7,474 bases of DNA, from the NCBI GenBank assembly GCA_947497195.1, contig CANMGM010000111.1:1-7474 (forward strand), read 5' to 3'. The notes under the pieces were generated by a model. The model did no database searches and was not told the origin of the DNA. It saw nothing but the letters and a program-made list of their open reading frames with translations. Numbering within the stretch: the stretch's first letter is position 1; each line of letters begins with the position of its first letter. Below, piece by piece: positions 1 to 7,052 of this stretch. This DNA comes from Bacteroidota bacterium. GTDB lineage: Bacteria > Bacteroidota > Bacteroidia > M30B66. The position numbers and the translations under genes were made by a program.

Positions 1-2
1 GC

Positions 3-59
3 AAATTCGAAGGTGTTTCGGGCTTATCTTCCAAAATTTATTTCAAGTTGAATTTATAA
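3..59 (+). CDS. Possible C-terminal end of an upstream gene (partial, 18 codons)
   Basis: Reading the plus strand from position 3 gives 18 sense codons (KFEGVSGLSSKIYFKLNL) and a TAA at 57-59. The pattern of alternating hydrophobic residues with aromatics near the end resembles the last strand of a Bacteroidota outer-membrane beta-barrel or a beta-sandwich domain. If real, this gene enters from left of the window and converges on the minus-strand gene whose stop is at 38, overlapping it by 22 bp. The other two plus frames end at 51 and 70 and look less protein-like. The stretch is too short to assign a family, and it could be chance. Confidence 0.3.
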   Translation, partial: KFEGVSGLSSKIYFKLNL

Positions 60-943
60 TTACCGGTTAATTTACCATCCAGATAAACCTCGGCAATATA
101 CAAGCCTGCGTTAAGCTCCTCAGATTCATCCCATTCAAACTTTACTTCCGTTCGGCTGTTGGAATAATCTACAGTTGCACGATCGGTATAATCAATATAT
201 CTTCCGTCATCGCGTGTAAACGCTCCGCCCGACTTTGGATCGGATAATACCATACCATCAGGTCTAAGTATTCGAAAAACCAGATCACGCTTACCCGGCT
301 TAGCCACTTTATTTTCAGCAATTACAAATGTTGCGGTAATCTTATTTACCCTCTTTGCTTTTTCGGTTTCTTCCAGTTTGCCCCGCGCCTTTTCGCGGAA
401 GGTTTTAACCTCCAAACTTTCGCCCTTTAAAACTGATGCCAGCTCAACCTTCTCGCTCAATTGTTTTGTTGTTTGATTCAAACTATTTACCTCTTGCGTG
501 AGGTTTACATTTTCAAAACGCAACTCCTTATTTTCTTTAATAAGTTGCTCAATTTGAGTCCTGTACTGGTCGCGAATGGCCTTGAGCTCTTCCATTTGCC
601 TACGAATTAAAGGGATGTCTTTGTTCTCCTTGATTAACTTGTCAATCTTCCGCTTTTGTTTTTCAATATCGCCATTGGCTTTTTCTAGCAGACTATCCAA
701 CTGAATGTTTTTTCCTTTAAATTGATCAAGCTCAAAGGTCATGGTCTGATAATCGTTTTCAATGCTCGCTTTTACATCTGCAAGCGAGTCAACCTCCGCA
801 TCGCGTTTTACGATTATGCTTTCAGCATCGTATGTGCGGGTTAATAAATAAATGTTAAGCCCAACAGATAAGGTCAATAAACCGATTAAAACAATTAACC
901 TCGACTTACCGCCGGTTTGATTCATATCTTTTGCTGGTTCCAT
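38..943 (-). CDS. Membrane-anchored coiled-coil protein of unknown function
   Basis: This is a 301-residue protein with three visible parts. Residues 1-14 are a short, basic cytoplasmic tail, and residues 15-34 are a single hydrophobic segment with no signal-peptidase site, so probably a membrane anchor. Residues about 45-195 are rich in E, K, Q and L with heptad-like spacing, which indicates a long coiled coil. Residues about 198-301 are beta-rich and end in a pattern (GLYIAEVYLDG, then FNLK) like an Ig-like sandwich. The positive charges before the anchor predict that the coil and C-terminal domain face the periplasm. Similar proteins occur as hypotheticals in Bacteroidota; the coil may attract misleading SMC-type names, but there is no ATPase domain. 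ATG 943 has no Shine-Dalgarno; ATG 925 (Met7) is an alternative start that keeps the anchor. The gene lies 60 bp downstream of the amidohydrolase pair on the same strand, with a candidate promoter in the gap. Function is unknown. Confidence 0.88.
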   Translation of the reverse strand: MEPAKDMNQTGGKSRLIVLIGLLTLSVGLNIYLLTRTYDAESIIVKRDAEVDSLADVKASIENDYQTMTFELDQFKGKNIQLDSLLEKANGDIEKQKRKIDKLIKENKDIPLIRRQMEELKAIRDQYRTQIEQLIKENKELRFENVNLTQEVNSLNQTTKQLSEKVELASVLKGESLEVKTFREKARGKLEETEKAKRVNKITATFVIAENKVAKPGKRDLVFRILRPDGMVLSDPKSGGAFTRDDGRYIDYTDRATVDYSNSRTEVKFEWDESEELNAGLYIAEVYLDGKLTGNYKFNLK

Positions 944-975
944 CTTTTCTTCTTGTTTTGTACCTTTCTGATGTT

Positions 976-983
976 CAAAAATA
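976..983 (-). promoter_or_regulatory. Candidate -7 promoter element for the coiled-coil gene
   Basis: On the minus strand these bases read TATTTTTG, a full match to the Bacteroidota -7 consensus TAnnTTTG. The element ends 32 bp before the ATG at 943, which would give a leader of roughly 25-30 nt. I find no TTG-type -33 element at the usual 19-21 bp spacing, and the region is AT-rich, so a chance match is possible. If real, the gene can be transcribed independently of the amidohydrolase genes upstream. Confidence 0.3.
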
Positions 984-1003
984 ACAAATTACCCGTTCAG
1001 ATA

Positions 1004-2290
1004 TTATTTAAGGGGCAAACCATATTTCTCGCGGTACTTTTTATTCAATTCACTTTGGTGATTTGAGGTATTAACTTCCTTACCCCCAATAAACAGTTTA
1101 ATACTATCTGCAGTAATTGGATCCAGTACATCTCCTTTGCTCAGAATAAAATCTGCATTTTTACCTGCTTCTATGCTACCGGTTTGGGCTTGAATGCCAA
1201 CAATCTTTGCCGGGTTTAGTGTTATAAGCTTAAGCGCAAGCTCTTTTCCGCATCCGTAGGTGGCCGCAGTGCCTGCTGTAAATGCCAGATTGCGTGTTCC
1301 CATAGCTTCCATATCTCCATCGTAACTTAGGGCAACCATTATTCCCGAATCGCTTAAAATAGCAGGCAGTCTGAAGGGCTTGTCAATTGGGTCGTCTTCA
1401 TAATCGGGCAGGCGGTGGATGCGCGACAGCACAACCGGAACATCAAACTTTCTAAGAAGTTTAATTGTCTGATCGGCTTCGGCACCGCCAACAATAACAA
1501 GTTTTTTAATTCCTGCTTCTTGCAACATCAGAATTGCATCGGTTATGCTTCGTGCTTTTTGGCAATGCACAAAAAGCCGCTGGTTTCCCTTAAACAGTCC
1601 CTGCATAGCTCCAAACCGGAGGTTTATTTCTTTTTTTTCGCTTGCAAGACCATAGGCTCGCGCTTCTTTAATAAAGTCGATAATTTCAGCTTGTTTCTTC
1701 TGGATGTAATCGGTTTTAGAACTGTCTTTGTTTGCTCTCGCAACAGGGTATTCGGGCCAGTTCAGATGCAAACCGTCATCGGCTTTGAACAAGGCATCTT
1801 CCCAATTCCACCCGTCAAGATGAAATAGGGAAGAGCTACCACTGATTATTCCGCCGGCAGGGGTAGCCTGAACCATGAGCACGCCATTCGATCGTACGGT
1901 TGGAATAATGCGCGAATCGGTATTGAATGCAGGCATGCTTCGAATATGCGGATTGAGATACCCAACTTCATTAACATCCAATGTGGCCCTTACTGCATCG
2001 ATTTCGCGAAGGCCAATACTCGAATTCAACGCGATAAATCCCGGATAGATATGCTGCCCTGTAAAGTCTATTTGCTCGGCATATAATCGCTTGTCATATT
2101 TAATCGTTGTTCCGCTTCCGGCAAATTCGATTTTTCCATCGCGTATTCCCATTACAGCATTTTCGATTACCTTATCGTTACCGGTATGTATCACCCCACC
2201 GGTAAACAGAATGCCTTTGCTTTGTGCATTAATAAAAGAATTTGAACAAATCAGCAGGAATACGAGCAATAGGCTATACTTATTCTTCAT
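1004..2290 (-). CDS. Exported amidohydrolase-superfamily protein lacking the HxH metal motif
   Basis: This 428-residue protein has a signal peptide at residues 1-22 (cleavage after SFINA), so it should act in the periplasm or beyond. Residues about 26-85 and 370-405 form the split beta-sandwich of imidazolonepropionase-like amidohydrolases (COG1228 type). The barrel lies between them, with the late family block RNLAF to NPAKIVGI at 333-365. At the first metal motif, where PGxIDxHxH is usual, it has PGFIALNSS (83-91), so N89 and S91 replace both histidines. VGGAEA (267-272) stands where a later metal histidine is usual, while H242 and D324 remain. It is probably not a normal metallohydrolase. 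I recall a broad family with this same NxxxGL(x)EI variant, so the loss is likely old and not recent decay. The ATG at 2290 is chosen because it opens the signal peptide; the frame runs open to 2476, but the extra residues look like read-through of the upstream gene. It overlaps the 999-residue gene by 11 bp with no Shine-Dalgarno, suggesting translational coupling. Confidence 0.9.
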   Translation of the reverse strand: MKNKYSLLLVFLLICSNSFINAQSKGILFTGGVIHTGNDKVIENAVMGIRDGKIEFAGSGTTIKYDKRLYAEQIDFTGQHIYPGFIALNSSIGLREIDAVRATLDVNEVGYLNPHIRSMPAFNTDSRIIPTVRSNGVLMVQATPAGGIISGSSSLFHLDGWNWEDALFKADDGLHLNWPEYPVARANKDSSKTDYIQKKQAEIIDFIKEARAYGLASEKKEINLRFGAMQGLFKGNQRLFVHCQKARSITDAILMLQEAGIKKLVIVGGAEADQTIKLLRKFDVPVVLSRIHRLPDYEDDPIDKPFRLPAILSDSGIMVALSYDGDMEAMGTRNLAFTAGTAATYGCGKELALKLITLNPAKIVGIQAQTGSIEAGKNADFILSKGDVLDPITADSIKLFIGGKEVNTSNHQSELNKKYREKYGLPLK

Positions 2291-5279
2291 GGTTTTCGGT
2301 TTCGTTAAAAAGGTCATCGCACGTGTAATAATGTTTTTTACCTGATTTGTATGCTTTAACCGGTTTCCCGCCGGCCTTTTCCCGTAGCATCTTTTCGGTA
2401 ATTCTGTTCCTGATTGCCTCATTCTGCAGCTGCAATTGCTTATCGCTTTCCAAGTCGAAGTAAGCGGCGCCGTCAACTATCGTCATTTCTGCGCGCGCAT
2501 AAACCGATAAGGGGTTATCGCTCCAGATTACCACATCAGCATCATTTCCCGGTTTAAGGCTCCCTGTGAATCCGTCGATTTTTAGCATTTTGGCCGGATT
2601 GCGCGTTACAAACATCAGCGCCTCCGTTTCCGGTGTTTTTCCATACAAGACAGCTTTGCCTGCTTCCTGATTCAATCTGCGTCCCATTTCTGCATCATCA
2701 GAATTAAACGAAGTTGTAATCCCCATTTCGTTCATGATGCTTCCATTGTAAGGGATGGCATCATTTACCTCCCATTTGTATGCCCACCAATCCGAAAACG
2801 TAGATCCATTGGCCCCGTGTTTCTTTAGTTTATCAGCCACTTTGTACCCTTCGAGAATGTGCGTGAAGGTGTTTACTTTAAAGCCCATGCTATCTGCCAC
2901 ATGCATCAACATATTGATTTCAGACTGCACATAACTGTGACAGGTGATGTGCCGTTTACCTTCTAAAATTTCAGACAGTGCCTCCAGTTCAAGATCAATG
3001 GCAGGCGGTTCTGCGTTTTTCGCTCCTTTCTTAAACGTTTCGTGCATGATTCTGTATTCTTTTGCACGTTGAAAAGCATCATAAAAAACCTGTTCGACTC
3101 CCATTCTGGTTTGCGGAAAACGCGACGTCTTGTCGTAACCCCAGTTGCTTTGTTTTACATTTTCTCCAAGCGCAAATTTGATATGACCTTGTGCGTTATC
3201 AAGTAGCAAGTGTGGAAATTCTTTCCCCCAGCGAAATTTAATCAGTGCAGATTGTCCGCCAATCGGATTTGCAGAGCCATGCAGCAATTGCGCAGCGGTT
3301 ACTCCTCCTGCCAGTTGGCGGTATATATCAATATCCTGTGCATTCAATGCATCACGCATGCGTACTTCGGCGGTGTTGTTCTGTGTTCCTTCATTGACAC
3401 CCCGACTCAGTGCAATATGAGAATGCTCATCAATAATTCCAGGACTGATATGTTTGCCCGACGCATCTATCTTTCGCACTGGTCTTGATACATCAACCCG
3501 CTTCTGAACTTCGCTGTCTGTTCCGATTGCCTGGATTTTTCCTTTATCAATAAGAATGGATGCCTTATCAAGAATGCCCGTTTCGGAACAGGTCCAGATT
3601 TTTGCATTGCCAATTAGTATCTGTTCCTGTTGGGGTAATGTGCTGCGTCCGTAACTACCAAAAGGATGCAATAGTTGTAGTGAATCGACATGCAAATCGG
3701 GCCATTGTTCCGGTTTAAGCGTATCTGCATCTTCCGCGCCCGAATACAGCAGCGTAAGATTAACTGGTGCAGTACCAAATTTAATGGCCTCCCCGTTCAG
3801 TTGCCAGGAATTGTTTTCGCGTTGAACATTTCCTTGTATTAAGATGATTGAATCGTTTTTTAAAGACAATCGTGCGGAAAATTGCGTTCCCGAAATTTTG
3901 AAAACACATTTGGCTTTTTCGCCATTAATTTTGGCAAGTGCTTCGGAAGAGAACGGTTTTCCCTTCACAACAAGCTGTAATGTGTCTTTGCCGACCATGC
4001 CTTTGTACCTACCATTGAAATTCATTTGATTTGAATTGTCGAATTTCAAACGTTGACCAAGCGACCAGTTTTCAAGAATTGTTGCGTTCGGATGCAAAAG
4101 AGAGTCGCTGCAAATGACGAAGGATGCATCATACCCTTTTTGTAGTTTTCCGCAGCGGCTTTCAATTCCCAATAACGTTGCCGGTATGGATGTTAATGCA
4201 TCCAGTAAAACGTTTGAAGGCAAACCGGCGGCAACTAATCTTCGTAGGTTGGAGAAAAAAACCTTTGGGTCGGAAATACCGCGTGAACTTATCGCGAATG
4301 TAAAGCCGCGTTTGTGCAGTAAGGCTGCCTGTGCTGCAGCACTTTCCCAGTGCATCAATGTTGAAAGCGGTATGGCCCTTGAAGAACGTATATCAACAAT
4401 ATCTATGGCTTCCGGAAAATTAATTGGAATTACAAAGGATACTTTTTGGGGATTAAGGGCATCGATGTGTTGATATTCTTCTCCGCATCCATCGACCCAG
4501 AGCCGAAAGCCGAATTCATCTGCAAGATTTGCAGCCCGAATGGCGTCCTGGCCATTGGCGGCTTCGAACAGAACGGGCAATGCCTTATGTGTATTTAGTG
4601 CTTGCAATGAAATGTTGAACTGCTTGTTAGATTTTGCAGATGCATACCATTTTGCGTCGTAAAAACTTTGCCGAATCAAGGCAATTGTGCCAGCAAGTGA
4701 GCTGGGGTATTCCTCTTGCGAACTTCCTTTTGAGAGCGATAGCGCCTGAATGGCTGCCGGGTTTAAAACCGATTTTGTTTCCGGAAGATTGGCAAGTGAA
4801 ACGGCACAGGTTGTTCCCCTAAAAATCCCGTCTTTCTGAATACAATTCACAACACCAATGCCTAACTTCCGCAAGGTTTCGGCCGGTGATGCATCATATC
4901 TGAAATTGTCGGCTGAATTAAATTCAGGATGTACCGCCATATTCCAGTGTCGTGCACCAGGATCGGATCTTTTTGTTGTTTTCTCGTTCATTCCATAGGA
5001 AGAAGAAATATCAATAAACGAAGGATAGATATGCATACCGTTGCAGTCGATCTCAACGGCTTCCGGAGGAACCTCTTCAACGAAGTCTGTTATTTTGGCG
5101 CCCCGAACAAGCATAATTTTGTTCTTAATTAGCTCATTTGATCCAACATGGATATTAGCATTCCGAAAGGCAAATACGATGCTTCGTTGGTCGGCAACAC
5201 CATTTATGGGAGGGTTAATTTGTGCTCTTATACTGCCAAGGCAAAAAAATAAAATACACAGGGTGAAAATCTGCTTCAT
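2280..5279 (-). CDS. Exported two-module amidohydrolase: degenerate N-terminal and intact C-terminal domains
   Basis: This 999-residue protein is about twice the usual length for imidazolonepropionase-like amidohydrolases. A signal peptide (1-19, cleavage after GSIRA) sends it to the periplasm or beyond. Module 1 (about 32-400) has the family layout, but its first metal motif reads PSFIDISSS (86-94), with S92 and S94 replacing the two histidines. A beta-rich linker domain of no recognised family spans about 405-520. Module 2 (about 551-940) keeps the full ligand set: HSH at 619-621 after PGIID, K701 as possible carboxylated bridging lysine, H781, H807 and D861. A basic tail ends in a conserved-looking YYTCDD (985-990). 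The C-terminal module is therefore probably the active hydrolase, acting on an amide or cyclic imide bond; known relatives include imidazolonepropionase and Xaa-Pro dipeptidases. The substrate cannot be read from the sequence. It is the first gene of a pair, overlaps the 428-residue gene, and diverges from xseA. Start ATG 5279 opens the signal peptide. Confidence 0.92.
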   Translation of the reverse strand: MKQIFTLCILFFCLGSIRAQINPPINGVADQRSIVFAFRNANIHVGSNELIKNKIMLVRGAKITDFVEEVPPEAVEIDCNGMHIYPSFIDISSSYGMNEKTTKRSDPGARHWNMAVHPEFNSADNFRYDASPAETLRKLGIGVVNCIQKDGIFRGTTCAVSLANLPETKSVLNPAAIQALSLSKGSSQEEYPSSLAGTIALIRQSFYDAKWYASAKSNKQFNISLQALNTHKALPVLFEAANGQDAIRAANLADEFGFRLWVDGCGEEYQHIDALNPQKVSFVIPINFPEAIDIVDIRSSRAIPLSTLMHWESAAAQAALLHKRGFTFAISSRGISDPKVFFSNLRRLVAAGLPSNVLLDALTSIPATLLGIESRCGKLQKGYDASFVICSDSLLHPNATILENWSLGQRLKFDNSNQMNFNGRYKGMVGKDTLQLVVKGKPFSSEALAKINGEKAKCVFKISGTQFSARLSLKNDSIILIQGNVQRENNSWQLNGEAIKFGTAPVNLTLLYSGAEDADTLKPEQWPDLHVDSLQLLHPFGSYGRSTLPQQEQILIGNAKIWTCSETGILDKASILIDKGKIQAIGTDSEVQKRVDVSRPVRKIDASGKHISPGIIDEHSHIALSRGVNEGTQNNTAEVRMRDALNAQDIDIYRQLAGGVTAAQLLHGSANPIGGQSALIKFRWGKEFPHLLLDNAQGHIKFALGENVKQSNWGYDKTSRFPQTRMGVEQVFYDAFQRAKEYRIMHETFKKGAKNAEPPAIDLELEALSEILEGKRHITCHSYVQSEINMLMHVADSMGFKVNTFTHILEGYKVADKLKKHGANGSTFSDWWAYKWEVNDAIPYNGSIMNEMGITTSFNSDDAEMGRRLNQEAGKAVLYGKTPETEALMFVTRNPAKMLKIDGFTGSLKPGNDADVVIWSDNPLSVYARAEMTIVDGAAYFDLESDKQLQLQNEAIRNRITEKMLREKAGGKPVKAYKSGKKHYYTCDDLFNETENHEE

Positions 5280-5300
5280 TGGCTAAAAGTATTAATTCGA

Positions 5301-5332
5301 TTGATTCTTGTTGTACTTCAGATTTAAAATTG
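5301..5332 (+). promoter_or_regulatory. Candidate promoter for xseAB
   Basis: TAAAATTG at 5325-5332 matches the Bacteroidota -7 consensus TAnnTTTG at all but one defined base. A TTG at 5301-5303 lies 21 bp upstream, within the usual range for the -33 element. Transcription would begin near 5336, which leaves about 10 nt before the first possible xseA start (5346) or about 49 nt before the second (5385). It lies in the 66-bp divergent gap shared with the amidohydrolase gene. One mismatch and AT-rich context keep confidence low. Confidence 0.3.
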
Positions 5333-5345
5333 TTTCAGCAGGGAG

Positions 5346-6737
5346 ATGTTAATCACAAAACAATCCGGTAAATTGCGAACTGCTATGGAACTTGAAAAAC
5401 AAGGCGGATTAAGGCTTTCGGAATTTGCAGCAATACTGCAACAGGGCATCCGTTCTGTTTTTGGAGGTAAACTTTACAATGTGATTGGTGAGATTTCAAA
5501 CCTCAAGGTGTATGAAGGAAGAAGGCATATGTATTTTCATTTGGTTGAAAAGTCGGCCGAAAAGGGAGAAGTAATTGCTGAACTTTCGTGTTTCGGCTTC
5601 GATGCTGCGTTCATGTCGATGCTGCGATTTGAAACGGAAACCGGTCAAAAACTTATTGACGGAATAGAGGTTTTAATGGCTGTTCGCGTTGAGTTTCATG
5701 CAACCCGGGGCCTGAAACTTCAATTGGTTTCGATTGATTCGAATTATACGGTAGGGATGCTCCGCAAACAGCGCCAGCTGAATATCGAACGCCTATTAAG
5801 GGAAAACTCAGATGCCGTTTGGACAGAAGGCGATGTTCTTGTAACACGCAATCAACGACTTCCATTACCGCTTGCTATTCGACGAATCGCGGTTTTGTCG
5901 TCCGAGCAGTCGGCCGGTTACCAGGATTTTATACATACGCTCGAGGAAAATTTACAGGCTTATCGTTTTGATATACAGCTTTATCCTGTATTGGTTCAGG
6001 GCGAAGGGAATGCTGATGCGCTGGTGAAAAGACTGGTTGAAATTTATGAATCGGGTTTGCGCTTCGATGTTGTCGTTCTGGTTCGGGGAGGCGGTTCTCA
6101 AACCGATCTGCTGCTTTTTGACGCATACCAACTTGTAAGAGCAATTGCTCGCTTCCCGGTTCCGGTTTTAACCGGACTTGGTCACTTGAAGGATGTCTCG
6201 TTGGCCGATTTGGTTGCGCACAGCGGACTTAAAACGCCCACCAAAGTTGCAGAATTTATCATCGATCACAATGTAGCTTTCGAACAGAGCCTTATTGACT
6301 TAAGGCAGCGTATGGTGTTGAAGGTTCAGCAGAATTTAATGCGCGATCGTCAGAAATTAGCTTCAAGTGAGAATTGGATAAGGAGTAATCTGGATTCGTT
6401 GCTTTCAGAGAAAAAACGTGAAACAGATGCATTGCTGTTTGCCTTACGCTTGAATACATCGAATCAAATTGCTTCAGCTAAAAATGCTCAGACAACAGTA
6501 TTTGAAAAAATAAAGATTATTCCGGCTCACAAGATGCTTCAGCTATCAGAGCGATTGAACAACATTGAATCTCTGGCAAAAGCGTATGGCCCCGATGCAA
6601 TTTTAAGAAGAGGATTTGCCTACATCGAAAAAGAGGGAAAAATAATTAAACGAACGGCGGAATTGAAAACAAACGACATTATTCAAATTGTTATGGCCGA
6701 TGGCAATGCCAAAGCGGCCATTCAGAACCAATCTTAA
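5346..6737 (+). CDS. xseA: Exodeoxyribonuclease VII large subunit
   Basis: XseA is the catalytic subunit of exonuclease VII, a cytoplasmic enzyme that cuts single-stranded DNA from both ends to short oligonucleotides and works with several XseB copies. The 463 residues are close to the usual length. An OB-fold nucleic-acid-binding domain lies at about 24-125 (VIGEISNLK, then HMYFHLVE). The catalytic domain at about 150-460 shows RRIAVLSS (179-186), RGGGS (247-251) with D254, GLGH (277-280) with D283, KTPT (296-299) and the late ILRRGFAYI block (419-427). The more familiar GHETD appears here as GHLKD, a variation I associate with Bacteroidota homologues. Residues 310-400 are the helical, coiled-coil-like region that binds XseB. 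The start is uncertain: ATG 5346 follows GGGAG with no spacer, too close for normal Shine-Dalgarno use, while ATG 5385 (Met14) lies closer to the conserved domain. Either leaves the enzyme intact. xseB follows after 2 bp. Confidence 0.96.
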   Translation: MLITKQSGKLRTAMELEKQGGLRLSEFAAILQQGIRSVFGGKLYNVIGEISNLKVYEGRRHMYFHLVEKSAEKGEVIAELSCFGFDAAFMSMLRFETETGQKLIDGIEVLMAVRVEFHATRGLKLQLVSIDSNYTVGMLRKQRQLNIERLLRENSDAVWTEGDVLVTRNQRLPLPLAIRRIAVLSSEQSAGYQDFIHTLEENLQAYRFDIQLYPVLVQGEGNADALVKRLVEIYESGLRFDVVVLVRGGGSQTDLLLFDAYQLVRAIARFPVPVLTGLGHLKDVSLADLVAHSGLKTPTKVAEFIIDHNVAFEQSLIDLRQRMVLKVQQNLMRDRQKLASSENWIRSNLDSLLSEKKRETDALLFALRLNTSNQIASAKNAQTTVFEKIKIIPAHKMLQLSERLNNIESLAKAYGPDAILRRGFAYIEKEGKIIKRTAELKTNDIIQIVMADGNAKAAIQNQS

Positions 6738-6739
6738 CT

Positions 6740-6976
6740 ATGGCTAAAAAGAAAGAAAACACACCAAACGAGGAGCTATCATACGAACAGGCCTATTCCG
6801 AATTACAGTCCATCATCGGTTCGATTGAAAATGATGCTGTAAGTATCGATGACTTGGCGCAGAAAGTTAAACGCGCAGGAGAACTGGTTCATTTTTGCAG
6901 AATGAGATTGCGGACGGCCGAAAGTGAAATCAATACGCTAATCAAACAAATGAACGAAGAGGCCGCTTCGGATTAA
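6740..6976 (+). CDS. xseB: Exodeoxyribonuclease VII small subunit
   Basis: XseB is the small helical subunit that binds the long helical arm of XseA and controls the nuclease. The 78 residues are of normal family length. A charged N-terminal tail (1-12) precedes two helices: about 13-30 (SYEQAYSELQSIIGSIE) and about 35-72 (SIDDLAQKVKRAGELV, then CRMRLRTAESEI). The signature positions are visible: the acidic-SIDDL turn, G47 before the second half, C53 and the AE at 60-61. It starts 2 bp after the xseA stop, so the two are almost certainly one transcript with coupled translation, which fits their fixed complex. I see no GC-rich hairpin with a T-run in the 76 bp after its stop, so where the transcript ends is not evident. 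Confidence 0.95.
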   Translation: MAKKKENTPNEELSYEQAYSELQSIIGSIENDAVSIDDLAQKVKRAGELVHFCRMRLRTAESEINTLIKQMNEEAASD

Positions 6977-7017
6977 ACAGCGCAATAGCTTCTTTTCAGA
7001 ATTTGTTTACGTATAGT

Positions 7018-7047
7018 TTGCATTTTATTAAAAATGAATTAGTTTTG
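7018..7047 (+). promoter_or_regulatory. Candidate promoter for the GEVED-like gene
   Basis: TAGTTTTG at 7040-7047 is a full match to the Bacteroidota -7 consensus TAnnTTTG, and TTG at 7018-7020 (within TTTG) lies 19 bp upstream, the expected -33 spacing. This is the best promoter match in the window. The spacer contains a perfect AT-rich inverted repeat, CATTTT-ATTA-AAAATG (7021-7036). By the usual geometry transcription would begin around 7050-7053, at or next to the ATG at 7053, so the message may have little or no leader. Confidence 0.5.
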
Positions 7048-7052
7048 ACTTT

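Noticed and set aside
42..52. Palindrome TTCAA-G-TTGAA as a bidirectional terminator
   Set aside because: The arms are only 5 bp and AT-rich, there is no flanking T-run of useful length, and the bases are coding in at least one frame.
1415..1828. Plus-strand open frame of 137 codons inside the 428-residue gene
   Set aside because: It is antisense to well-conserved amidohydrolase sequence, has no recognisable domain, and its composition looks like the mirror of the real frame.
2291..2476. N-terminal extension of the 428-residue amidohydrolase-like protein to an ATG at 2476
   Set aside because: The added 62 residues are coded antisense-free but out of frame within the end of the 999-residue gene and look unstructured. 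A textbook signal peptide begins exactly at ATG 2290.
3417..3425. Reading the HSH-bearing gene as hutI (imidazolonepropionase of histidine breakdown)
   Set aside because: The protein is exported, doubled in length, and has no other histidine-degradation genes nearby. Only the superfamily is supported.
4114..4473. Plus-strand open frame of 119 codons inside the 999-residue gene
   Set aside because: It is antisense to the first amidohydrolase module and has no domain, signal peptide or promoter of its own.
5341..5345. GGGAG before ATG 5346 as an xseA ribosome binding site
   Set aside because: It touches the ATG with no spacer, which does not fit Shine-Dalgarno pairing, and the other genes in the window do not use such sites.
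6977..7052. Terminator after xseB
   Set aside because: The only clear hairpin (7021-7036) has a 6-bp AT-rich stem and no following T-run, so it does not look like an intrinsic terminator.
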